Source: an uncultured Tolumonas sp. (GTDB lineage Bacteria > Pseudomonadota > Gammaproteobacteria > Enterobacterales > Aeromonadaceae). From it: a stretch of DNA of 64,000 nucleotides. The first letter of the stretch is position 1; each line of letters starts with the position of its first letter. Made by a program: the position numbers and the translations under genes. The notes below the pieces were generated by a model. The model did not search any database and was not told the origin of the DNA. It saw only the letters and a list, made by a program, of their open reading frames with translations. Shown in pieces: positions 54,838-63,088 of this stretch. The stretch lies in the NCBI RefSeq assembly GCF_963676665.1, contig NZ_OY781378.1:1146001-1210000 (forward strand), written 5' to 3'.

Positions 54838-56839
54838 ACAAGAAGTATTACATGAAATCGCCATGTCGATTGGTGAAAGCATTGAGCTGGAAAAAATGCT
54901 GGCTGAATGCATCCCGGTTTTCTTGCGAGGCTTAGGCTGTGCTTCGGCAGTTGTTTTGTTGCGTGACGAACAAGACGATTTTTATACCCCCACCTACATC
55001 TTGCCACGCGCGGCAGTTCGTAATCACTATTTACATCAGGCGATTAACCGCTCTTTAGAATGCCTGACGAATCATGATGTTTTACCCACTCCACTTTGTT
55101 ATTTTGAGTCAGTCGGGCTGTTTTATTATGCCTGGCCGATCCAAGATTATGGTGCGTTATTGTTAGGCCGAAGCTCACCGTTTCGTGAAGCTTTGTTTCG
55201 TGAAATTGTACCGCTGGTCAATAAACTGGCGTTAGCCCTGAATAGTTGCCGCCAATATCAGCGCTTAAAACTGGCACAACAGAGCATGATCCAAGCAAGA
55301 GATGATGCTCAGGCTGCGAATAAAGCTAAAAGCCACTTTTTGGCTACCATGAGTCACGAAATTCGCACACCACTGAACGCAGTTATCAACCTCTCTGAGT
55401 TACTGCTGGAAACGCATTTAGATGAGCGTCAGCGTAAATTGACGCAGGGGGTTTGTGAAGGTGGCCGGTCATTATTGCAACTAGTTAACGATGTATTGGA
55501 TTTTTCCCGTATCGAAGCGGGTCGATTGGAATTAGTTGCCACATCATTCAAGCTGCATGATTTATTGGATGGATTAGCCGCTTTGTTTGAAAAAGAAGCG
55601 CTGATAAAAAAACTGCATTTCGGTTTGAGTATCGGGGATAACATTCCTGAGGTTGTTTCTGCCGATCCATCACGGCTGCGTCAGATACTGCAAAATCTAT
55701 TGGCTAATGCGATTAAATTCACCGAAACCGGCAGCGTCAACATCTCTGTGCGTATGTTACCTGAAGATCAGCATAAGTTAGATTCTGTGCCGATGATGGT
55801 GTTTCATATCAGTGATACGGGCATCGGTATCTCCAGACAAGATCAACTCCGTCTGTTTCAAGAGTTTTCACAAGTAGACACTAATCTCGATCGTCGTTTT
55901 GGTGGCTCCGGGCTTGGGCTGGCTATCACGGCTCGATTGGTCATGCTGATGGGTGGCAAAATCGGTTGTCATTCGGTTGCCGGCGTTGGCAGTACTTTCT
56001 GGTTTACTTTGCCGGTGAAAACCAGTGGTGTTGTGCATGAAAAAAGTACGGCAGGAGAGATGGAGTTATTACCTATCACCGCATTGTTGGTCGAGGATAG
56101 TCTGACAAATCAAATGGTCGCTACCGCGATGCTGGAAAAAGTTGGCTGCCAGATCATTATTGCCAATAATGGCTATGAGGCGATTGAACAGGTGCAAAAG
56201 GCCGCGTTTGATGTGGTGCTGATGGATGTGTCAATGCCAGGTATGGATGGTTTGGAAGCATCACGCCGCATCCGGGCTTTAGGCGGGCATTATCAAACAT
56301 TACCGATATTAGCGATGACAGCTCATGCCTTTGCCCACGATCGAGATGCGTGCCTAGAAGCGGGCATGAATGATTATTTGAGTAAACCACTGCAACGGGA
56401 GCAGCTCTATGCCATGTTAAAGCGCTGGGCATTGCATAAAGAGAGTGAAGTTGAAAACAGCGAAGAACCAGTACTTGCGCCTGTCGCTATGGTCGGAACC
56501 ACTAAACCGATACTTGATGAAACAATTATTCAAACCTTGATCAGTGACACCAGCCCTGATTTATTTAAACAACTGGTCGCTATTTTCCTGCAAGAGAGTA
56601 AAGCGCATTTTGATGCATTGCCGGCGTTGTTCAAACAAGGTGATATTGCTGCGTGTGCGAAACATGCCCATGCCCTGAAAAGCACCGCCGGCGCACTTGG
56701 TGCTGTTGCTTTACAGGATATGTGTGGTCAGTTAGAAGTGGCCTGCCGGGAATCAAAACCGAACATAGTTGCGCTATTGCAGGCAACAACAAATGTGGCT
56801 GAGGCCTCATGGCAGGCGCTGTACAGCAGATTAAACTAA
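54815..56839 (+). CDS. Hybrid histidine kinase with receiver and Hpt domains (VpsS/NahK-like)
   Basis: A 674-aa soluble kinase. A GAF-like N-terminal domain (about residues 1-145) is followed by a short coiled segment. The dimerisation domain has His181 (FLATMSHEIRTPLN) and the ATPase domain has N box NLLANAIKF and G boxes DTGIGI and GGSGLGLAI. The receiver has Asp471 (FDVVLMDVSMPGMDG) and the C-terminal Hpt domain has His619 (HAHALKSTAGALG). It is thus a complete H-D-H phosphorelay chain whose Hpt could pass phosphate to the LuxO-type protein. The GTG start at 54815 lies inside the FIST gene. Vibrio cholerae VpsS is a similar FIST-linked kinase. Confidence 0.9.
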   Translation: MIRQGLIEQEVLHEIAMSIGESIELEKMLAECIPVFLRGLGCASAVVLLRDEQDDFYTPTYILPRAAVRNHYLHQAINRSLECLTNHDVLPTPLCYFESVGLFYYAWPIQDYGALLLGRSSPFREALFREIVPLVNKLALALNSCRQYQRLKLAQQSMIQARDDAQAANKAKSHFLATMSHEIRTPLNAVINLSELLLETHLDERQRKLTQGVCEGGRSLLQLVNDVLDFSRIEAGRLELVATSFKLHDLLDGLAALFEKEALIKKLHFGLSIGDNIPEVVSADPSRLRQILQNLLANAIKFTETGSVNISVRMLPEDQHKLDSVPMMVFHISDTGIGISRQDQLRLFQEFSQVDTNLDRRFGGSGLGLAITARLVMLMGGKIGCHSVAGVGSTFWFTLPVKTSGVVHEKSTAGEMELLPITALLVEDSLTNQMVATAMLEKVGCQIIIANNGYEAIEQVQKAAFDVVLMDVSMPGMDGLEASRRIRALGGHYQTLPILAMTAHAFAHDRDACLEAGMNDYLSKPLQREQLYAMLKRWALHKESEVENSEEPVLAPVAMVGTTKPILDETIIQTLISDTSPDLFKQLVAIFLQESKAHFDALPALFKQGDIAACAKHAHALKSTAGALGAVALQDMCGQLEVACRESKPNIVALLQATTNVAEASWQALYSRLN

Positions 56840-56840
56840 G

Positions 56841-56872
56841 TATAGCCGGTTGAACTAAATCAACCGGCTATC
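56841..56872. terminator. Bidirectional terminator-like palindrome
   Basis: ATAGCCGGTTGA-(6 nt)-TCAACCGGCTAT between the stops of the converging hybrid kinase and DEAD-box genes. Confidence 0.75.
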
Positions 56873-56876
56873 AGTT

Positions 56877-58283
56877 TTATTCTACTTCGTTATCAGTGTC
56901 TCTTTCGACATACGCAACTTCGGTCGGTGCTTTCTTGCGTACAGGTGCGAAGCCGTCAATATCACCCACATTTTGTGTCGCATTGCGTGCAGGCCGGTTT
57001 TTCGACTCTTTACGAACAGGACCTTTCGCGGCATTTTTATTGAAAGGTCGTTTACCTTGAGCTGCCGCGGCTTTTGCTTCTGCCAGTGGATGCGCATCTT
57101 TGCCTGAGAATTTGGTCTTTTTCGGGGCCAGTACGCCTTTGAATTTGCCTTCCAAACCGGGAATTGTCGTGAAAGTCACTTCGCGACGTTGCAATGCGAG
57201 TAACCCTTGGAAAGAAGCCCAATCTTTTGGACTTAGGAGCGAAACCGCGTTGCCTTGGTTGCCGGCACGCCCAGTACGGCCGATTCGGTGGATATACTCT
57301 TCCGGTTGTTTTGGCATATCAAAGTTTACTACCAATGATACGTGCGACAAATCTAATCCGCGTGCCGCCACATCCGTCGTAAACAGCACCTTGGCATGGC
57401 CACGAGAGAACTGATCGATCACCTGGTTACGTTGCGCCTGTTTCATGTCGCCGGATAATGCCAGTGCTGGAATATTCCATTCGCTGTATTGTTTCGCCAG
57501 ACGTTCGGTATCTTCACGTGTCGCCAGAAAAACGATGGCTTGTTGATAATCCGGTTGCGACAGCAGATGTTTTAGCAATGCCTGTTTATGATCGAGATGG
57601 TCACATAAATGGAAGACTTCATTGATATCGGCATGAACTGCGTGCATTTCACCAATCGAGATCGTCTGCGGTGCTTTCAGAATGTAACCCGACAGCATTT
57701 CCACCGACTGATGATTTAGTGTTGCCGAGAACAGCCAGGTTTGACGTAAACGGTGTGATGCGGCGGAGTGGATCGCCTTTAACGCATCAGCAAAACCCAG
57801 ATCGAGCATGCGATCTGCTTCATCGAGCACCAGAATTTCCACACCATCAAACAAGAAACTGCGCGCTTTTAAATGGTTGAGTAGACGACCGGGCGTCGCA
57901 ACCAGAATTTCAGGTGTTTTACGCAGCGATTTAATCTGTTCGTTAAAGTTTTCACCGCCCAGCACCAAACTACAGTGCACTTGCGTTCCTGCTACCAGAA
58001 AACGAAGTTGGGCATAAACCTGTTTGGCCAGTTCACGAGTTGGCGCCAAAATCAGTGCCCGAGGGCCACGAGTAGACAGCGCTCTGGAGGTCAACAGTCG
58101 ATGCATCAACGGGATCAGATAGGCCAGTGTTTTACCGGAACCTGTCTTAGAAGCCACAGCCAGATCGCGCCCGATCAGCGCGTAAGGGATAGTCTGAGCC
58201 TGCACTTCGGTCATCTCGGTGTAGTCGAGATGAGCCATGGCCTCTTTTAAGCGTTTATGCATAGTCAGTTCAGCAAAGCGCAA
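56877..58283 (-). CDS. DEAD-box ATP-dependent RNA helicase
   Basis: A 468-aa helicase. Motifs in order are the Q motif (TEVQAQTIPYALIGRDL), motif I ASKTGSGKTLA, Ia PTRELAKQ, II LVLDEADRMLDLGF, III FSATLN, V TDVAARGLD and VI HRIGRTGRAG. A basic, disordered C-terminal tail of about 90 residues (rich in Lys, Arg, Ala) follows, as in RhlE/SrmB-like proteins that act on rRNA. I cannot decide which named helicase it is. Confidence 0.92.
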   Translation of the reverse strand: MRFAELTMHKRLKEAMAHLDYTEMTEVQAQTIPYALIGRDLAVASKTGSGKTLAYLIPLMHRLLTSRALSTRGPRALILAPTRELAKQVYAQLRFLVAGTQVHCSLVLGGENFNEQIKSLRKTPEILVATPGRLLNHLKARSFLFDGVEILVLDEADRMLDLGFADALKAIHSAASHRLRQTWLFSATLNHQSVEMLSGYILKAPQTISIGEMHAVHADINEVFHLCDHLDHKQALLKHLLSQPDYQQAIVFLATREDTERLAKQYSEWNIPALALSGDMKQAQRNQVIDQFSRGHAKVLFTTDVAARGLDLSHVSLVVNFDMPKQPEEYIHRIGRTGRAGNQGNAVSLLSPKDWASFQGLLALQRREVTFTTIPGLEGKFKGVLAPKKTKFSGKDAHPLAEAKAAAAQGKRPFNKNAAKGPVRKESKNRPARNATQNVGDIDGFAPVRKKAPTEVAYVERDTDNEVE

Positions 58284-58385
58284 TGTAAATCTCCTGATTG
58301 AATTTGGTCGATACCTTTTCCGGTATTATACCCTGTGCGGCTCACATGGGCGAACAAAGTCACAATATGATTGACGCGACGGTGC

Positions 58386-58399
58386 AATCTAACTAGATT
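58386..58399. promoter_or_regulatory. Inverted repeat upstream of aroG
   Basis: AATCTA-AC-TAGATT, about 60 bp before the aroG start. It has the CTAG core seen in TrpR-type operators but not their full spacing, and it does not match a TyrR box. The function is unknown. Confidence 0.2.
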
Positions 58400-58456
58400 A
58401 ATTCGCCACAAACGGGCAAACCGGAATTGCCTGTAACCAGAAATTGCACAGAGGTC

Positions 58457-59509
58457 ATGATGTATCAGACAGACGATGTAAGGATCAAAGAAATTAAAGA
58501 ATTATTACCGCCAATCGCATTGTTGGAGCGGTATCCTGCCACTGAAACTGCTACTCAAACGGCATTTGAAAGTCGCCAGGCTATTCACAATATTCTCAAT
58601 GATCAGGATGAGCGTCTGCTGGTAGTGATCGGCCCATGTTCTATTCATGATCCTGAAGTAGCTATTGAATATGGCAAACGCTTGCTGGCGATGCGTGAAG
58701 AGCTGAAAGATCAGCTGGAAATCGTCATGCGTGTGTATTTTGAAAAACCACGTACTACCGTTGGCTGGAAAGGTCTGATCAACGACCCTTACTTAGATAA
58801 CACCTATAAGATCAACGATGGTTTACGCATTGGCCGTAAACTGCTGCTGGATCTGAACAACATGGGTATGCCAACCGCAACTGAATTCCTAGATATGATC
58901 ACGCCACAATATATGGCTGATCTGATGAGCTGGGGCGCAATTGGCGCGCGTACTACCGAATCTCAGGTTCATCGTGAACTGGCGTCTGGTCTATCTTGCC
59001 CTGTTGGTTTCAAAAATGGCACTGACGGTACGACTAAAGTGGCAATCGATGCGATCAGTGCTGCCGGCGCTTCCCATAATTTCTTATCTGTGACCAAATT
59101 TGGCCATTCAGCAATCGTAACCACTGAAGGTAACAAAGACTGTCATATCATTCTGCGTGGCGGTAAAGAGCCAAACTACAGCGCTAAACATGTCGCTGCG
59201 GTAGTGAAAGATCTGGAAAAATCAGGTCTGCCAACCAAAATGATGATCGATTTCAGCCATGCTAACAGCTCTAAGCAATTCAAAAAGCAGATGGAAGTTT
59301 GTACCGACGTTTGTGGTCAGATCGCTGGCGGTAATCACCACATCATGGGTGTCATGGTTGAAAGCCACATGGTTGAAGGTCGTCAGGATCTGGTGGAAGG
59401 TCAGGAACTGATCTGTGGTCAGAGTATCACTGATGCCTGTATCGGTTGGGATGATACTGCCGTATTGTTACGTCAGTTAGCTACCGCTGTGAAAGCTCGT
59501 CGCGGTTAA
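58457..59509 (+). CDS. aroG: 3-deoxy-7-phosphoheptulonate synthase (AroG type)
   Basis: A 350-aa DAHP synthase closely resembling E. coli AroG, the phenylalanine-sensitive isoenzyme. The N-terminus (YQTDDVRIKEIKELLPPIAL) and C-terminus (LLRQLATAVKARRG) align end to end with it. Catalytic motifs are [46 protein letters not shown] and DFSHANSSKQFKKQM. Two adjacent ATGs exist: 58457 aligns with the E. coli start, but GAGG is only 2 nt away, so 58460 may be the actual start. It is a single-gene unit with its own terminator. Confidence 0.96.
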   Translation: MMYQTDDVRIKEIKELLPPIALLERYPATETATQTAFESRQAIHNILNDQDERLLVVIGPCSIHDPEVAIEYGKRLLAMREELKDQLEIVMRVYFEKPRTTVGWKGLINDPYLDNTYKINDGLRIGRKLLLDLNNMGMPTATEFLDMITPQYMADLMSWGAIGARTTESQVHRELASGLSCPVGFKNGTDGTTKVAIDAISAAGASHNFLSVTKFGHSAIVTTEGNKDCHIILRGGKEPNYSAKHVAAVVKDLEKSGLPTKMMIDFSHANSSKQFKKQMEVCTDVCGQIAGGNHHIMGVMVESHMVEGRQDLVEGQELICGQSITDACIGWDDTAVLLRQLATAVKARRG

Positions 59510-59530
59510 TACTTTCCGCTTGATGCTAAA

Positions 59531-59560
59531 AGAAAGCCCGCTTAATTAGCGGGCTTTTTG
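59531..59560 (+). terminator. Terminator of aroG
   Basis: AAAGCCCGCT-TAATT-AGCGGGCTTT followed by TT, about 22 nt after the stop codon. Confidence 0.92.
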
Positions 59561-59579
59561 TTTTTCTATTTTGGGTTTT

Positions 59580-60230
59580 CTATACCAAATGTTCAACCGT
59601 GAGTTCGCTTAGGCTGGATAAGCGAATATCAGCAATGGAAAAATGTGGGTTGGTGGCCTGAATTGCTTCCGGTATCACAATGGTTTTCATGGTGGCTGCT
59701 TTAGCGGCCAGTAATCCGTTAAAACTATCTTCGATGGCAACACACTCTTTAGGATGAAAACCCATTTGTACGGCGGTTTGTAAATAAACCGCAGGGTGTG
59801 GTTTACCGTATTCTTCAAATTCGGCGGAATGGCAAATAGAGAAATAATGACCGATTTCCAGACGAGCTAAAACTGCATTAACCAATGCCATAGGGGAGGA
59901 GGTTGCCAAACCGATGGCTAATCCCTGATCAGCAATGATTTTCAATGCATCAAGAACGCCTTCTTTCGCGACACCTGACAACATAACATGGCTTGCTACG
60001 CGACCGACAATGGTGCTGGCGGTTTCTTCAATGCCTGGGCCTTCCCAGCGGTGTTTGGCATACCAATGCGCAACCAGCGCATCAATTCGTAGTCCCATCG
60101 TTTGTTCGCACTCTTCGACAGTAATTTCGACTCCCAGCTCTTTCAGCACATCGATTTGTGCTTGTTGCCAGAATGGCTCGGAGTCGATCAATACACCATC
60201 CATATCGAAAATAACCGCTTTTTTCTGCAT
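59580..60230 (-). CDS. HAD-family sugar phosphatase (HxpB/YniC-like)
   Basis: A 216-aa HAD-IA phosphatase with a helical cap. Motif I is FDMDGVLIDSEPFWQQAQ, motif II ATSSP, the motif III lysine is in EEYGKPHPAVYLQTA and motif IV is AIEDSFNGLLAAKAA. The sequence is closest to E. coli YniC (HxpB), which acts on 2-deoxyglucose-6-phosphate and other hexose phosphates. It lies downstream of the MATE gene on the same strand, separated by about 130 bp that contain an inverted repeat. A YniA-like gene is also nearby at 62040, as yniA and yniC are near each other in E. coli. Confidence 0.88.
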   Translation of the reverse strand: MQKKAVIFDMDGVLIDSEPFWQQAQIDVLKELGVEITVEECEQTMGLRIDALVAHWYAKHRWEGPGIEETASTIVGRVASHVMLSGVAKEGVLDALKIIADQGLAIGLATSSPMALVNAVLARLEIGHYFSICHSAEFEEYGKPHPAVYLQTAVQMGFHPKECVAIEDSFNGLLAAKAATMKTIVIPEAIQATNPHFSIADIRLSSLSELTVEHLV

Positions 60231-60315
60231 TTAATGCTCTCGAAAAATAGGAAAAAATTCTTTCCGAACGTTAGGGTGATTGATTCTTACTGTAAAGATG
60301 AAACCGGTTTCTATG

Positions 60316-60352
60316 TGGCGAATGGTGATATAAGTCCCATTTCCATTCGCCA
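60316..60352. repeat. Inverted repeat between the phosphatase and MATE genes
   Basis: TGGCGAATGG-(17 nt)-CCATTCGCCA followed by TTTT on the plus strand. It could fold as a stem-loop in either direction. No plus-strand gene ends here, so a simple terminator role is not obvious. Confidence 0.5.
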
Positions 60353-60358
60353 TTTTGA

Positions 60359-61717
60359 CTATACGGGATGTTGTTGCAGTGTTTTACGTAAGGTTTTTCT
60401 TAATCGGAGCGCCAGCATACTAGCCGCGGTTGTCAGACCCAAAATAATGCCTAACCAAAAACCTTGTGGCCCCATTCGTGGTGTGACCCAATCAGTCAAT
60501 CCAAGAATGGTGCCAACCGGTATACCAATCATCCAATAAGAAATCAGTGTGATCACAAAAATGACACGAGTGTCTTTCAAGCCGCGTAGTGCGCCGGAAG
60601 AGATCGCTTGGATGGTGTCTGAAAATTGATAAATAGCGGCAAAAATAATCAAATGAGCCGCTAATGTAATGACCGTTGGGTCATCTGTATATTGAGTCGC
60701 AATCCAAGTTCGTAACAAGATAGTTGAGCTTGCCGTCATCACTGTGATCGTTAATCCAACCAATAGACCGCAGATGACAGCCACCTTGGCCTGTTTGGGT
60801 TGTAATTCGCCCAATGAATGACCTACGCGGATCGTGACTGCATACCCTAAAGAGAGTGGTAGCATAAAAATCAGTGATGAGTAATTCAACGCGACTTGAT
60901 GACTGGCAACAATTTCAGGGCCCAACGGTGCCAGAAGCAGCGCGACTACAGTAAACAAGGTGACTTCACAAAATAAAGCTAAGGCGATGGGGGCACCGAG
61001 TTTGAAAATGCGTCGGATGCTGTCCCACTGCCAACCAATATAATGCTGGAACAGACGACATTGCTGATAAGACGGTGATTTAAGCACATACATTGTCATG
61101 GCGATGGCCATAAACCACATGGCCCCCGCAGAGGCGAAACCACAGCCAACACCGCCTAATTCTGGAAAACCCCAAACGCCATAGATCAGCAAATAATTCA
61201 GCGGGATATTCAGCAGCAGCCCGGCAAAACCAATGCACATACCGGGAACAGTATGCGATAAACCTTCGGCGTAATTTCGTAATACCTGATAAAAAAGATA
61301 GGCAGGTAATCCTAATAACATCGCATGCAGATAGTTGGTGGTTTTCTCTGCCATAACGACAGAAACATCCATCCAATGCAGCAGCATCGGGCTGTAATAA
61401 AGCAGGAGTCCGGCCGGAATAAATACCAGCAGTGTTAACCACAACCCTTGGGCTACCGTTGTAGGGATCTGTGCCTGTTTTTGTGCACCATTCAGCTGCG
61501 CGACGATAGGCGTCAGCGCCATGATGATGCCCTGACTGGTCAACACGATCGGCAACCAGAAACTACTGGCAACGGAAATTGCAGCCAGATCGATGGCGCT
61601 GTAACGGCCTGCCATAATGGTATCTACCAGCGTCATTGCTGTTTGTGCGACCTGTGCCAAAAGAATAGGCAACGCCAGCCGAACAAGACGGCGGATTTCC
61701 TGCTGATATTGAATCAC
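60359..61717 (-). CDS. MATE-family multidrug efflux protein (NorM-like)
   Basis: A 452-aa inner-membrane antiporter with 12 predicted segments in two halves. MATE features include LPILLAQVAQTAMTLVDTIM at segment 1, SHQVALNYSSLIFMLPLSLG at segment 7 and YAVTIRVGHSLGELQPKQAK after it. Family members export cationic drugs in exchange for Na+ or H+, and NorM is the Vibrio archetype. The length fits. The specific substrate is not readable from the sequence. Confidence 0.92.
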   Translation of the reverse strand: MIQYQQEIRRLVRLALPILLAQVAQTAMTLVDTIMAGRYSAIDLAAISVASSFWLPIVLTSQGIIMALTPIVAQLNGAQKQAQIPTTVAQGLWLTLLVFIPAGLLLYYSPMLLHWMDVSVVMAEKTTNYLHAMLLGLPAYLFYQVLRNYAEGLSHTVPGMCIGFAGLLLNIPLNYLLIYGVWGFPELGGVGCGFASAGAMWFMAIAMTMYVLKSPSYQQCRLFQHYIGWQWDSIRRIFKLGAPIALALFCEVTLFTVVALLLAPLGPEIVASHQVALNYSSLIFMLPLSLGYAVTIRVGHSLGELQPKQAKVAVICGLLVGLTITVMTASSTILLRTWIATQYTDDPTVITLAAHLIIFAAIYQFSDTIQAISSGALRGLKDTRVIFVITLISYWMIGIPVGTILGLTDWVTPRMGPQGFWLGIILGLTTAASMLALRLRKTLRKTLQQHPV

Positions 61718-61757
61718 GGTATGACCTTTATACTATTTGAGAAAAAACGCCTGATCT

Positions 61758-61967
61758 TCAGGCGTCTTCAGAGTAATCGCTGATAAGTAAATTGGCAGCA
61801 GCAAAAGCAGCGTTATTTCGGATGTCTTCAGGCAAATCAGGATTACTGGCGATTTTATCCAATGTAGTTAAAACAACACGGATTGCATCAGGCATATAGC
61901 CTTGGTCGCCACTTCCGATTTGGCTGTAAACCTCCCTGATTTTGTCGCAATAGGCGAGGTGTTTCAT
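61758..61967 (-). CDS. yaeP: YaeP-family small protein (UPF0253)
   Basis: A 69-aa protein recognised as YaeP/UPF0253 by YCDKIREVYSQIGSGDQGYM, then PDAIRVVLTTLDKIA, and the ending AAFAAANLLISDYSED. The family is conserved and of unknown function. It lies 40 nt before the MATE gene on the same strand and may be co-transcribed with it. Confidence 0.85.
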   Translation of the reverse strand: MKHLAYCDKIREVYSQIGSGDQGYMPDAIRVVLTTLDKIASNPDLPEDIRNNAAFAAANLLISDYSEDA

Positions 61968-62039
61968 CGGTTGTTCTCTAGTTAACTATAAACGCCGACA
62001 CTATAGCTATAAGCCATCCAACCTGCCAGTTTATCGCTG

Positions 62040-62906
62040 TTAGATGGCTAAAATTAGCGCAATATGATGGTGAACCCGCGTTTCCAGCGCAGGATCCTGA
62101 TGTAATTGCACTAATAATGGATATAACGCATAGATAACCTGTCGAGTCTCATATCCTTGCGGTAGCGGCCACGTTTCGGTATATCCCTGCATAAAATCAT
62201 CATAGTTCGGACAGAATGTTGTTAACCAAGCGAGATCTAATTCCCGATCACCACAATAACAAGCGTTATCGGGTAGAAAAAGTCCGTTACTGGTCACTAA
62301 TATATTATCCAGCAGCAATTGCCCATGCAGTAAGCAAGGTTCTGGGTGATGGTGATGCAGCAAGCGATGTATCACACTGGTGATATCTGAGATATTAAAA
62401 AGATGTTTCCCTTTTTCCTGATGTAACTGCAACTGCCAGCCAATACGTTGCTCAGAATAAAAAGAGGCCCAGTTTTTTTGCCAGCGATTCGGCTGAATTT
62501 GCTGATAAATAAACGTGTCTTCATCCCAGCCATACATACCTTGCTGACTTTCATGGTGCATTTTGGCAAAGCGTTTACCTAGTGCATGCCATTCATTCGG
62601 TAGCGGGGGGCTTTCCTCGACATCAAAGGTTTCAAAGACTACAAAACACTGATCAGCGGTAGAACCATATAAAATGATTTTTGGTGATATCAGCCAGTCT
62701 GCCATCAAAGACAAATTGCGTGTCACCATGTCGAATTTAGTCGCCATGGACTTAGGTGTAATGCGAACTATGTATGACACCCCAAGTTTTTGATCACTGA
62801 TCTGATAGTAATTTGAATCTTGGGTGTGCAGCAGTAATTGCCGTTTATCAATATTAAACGGTGCATCCATACAATCTGTGATCTGTTTTGTTATGGATTG
62901 CCACAT
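62040..62906 (-). CDS. Fructosamine/ketosamine-3-kinase homologue, probable pseudokinase
   Basis: A 288-aa protein of the fructosamine kinase (YniA) family, full length from MWQSITKQI to the C-terminus. NRWQKNWASFYSEQRIGWQL and CYCGDRELDLAWL are clear family blocks. Key catalytic positions differ from active members. The HGD catalytic loop reads HGQ (Gln196 in LLHGQLLLDN), the ATP-binding Lys is Arg48 (YIVRITP), and the nucleotide loop is HTQDSNYY instead of a glycine-rich turn. The DFG-like metal Asp is kept (Asp213). Active relatives deglycate proteins, and this one has probably lost kinase activity or changed role. It is intact, not decayed. Confidence 0.85.
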   Translation of the reverse strand: MWQSITKQITDCMDAPFNIDKRQLLLHTQDSNYYQISDQKLGVSYIVRITPKSMATKFDMVTRNLSLMADWLISPKIILYGSTADQCFVVFETFDVEESPPLPNEWHALGKRFAKMHHESQQGMYGWDEDTFIYQQIQPNRWQKNWASFYSEQRIGWQLQLHQEKGKHLFNISDITSVIHRLLHHHHPEPCLLHGQLLLDNILVTSNGLFLPDNACYCGDRELDLAWLTTFCPNYDDFMQGYTETWPLPQGYETRQVIYALYPLLVQLHQDPALETRVHHHIALILAI

Positions 62907-63088
62907 ACAAACCTCCGACCTCAGTTGACACGCTATCCAAAGTATAGAGCAGGTTATTGAAATACGGATGTATCTTTGGTCACAGTTGTTGTCTTTACAT
63001 TTTTATCTATATATTTCTGGTGGATGACTTAAATAAACGGCCAAAATGCACCAGAATAAATAACAGTGAAGTAATTTAAGGAGAAAAG

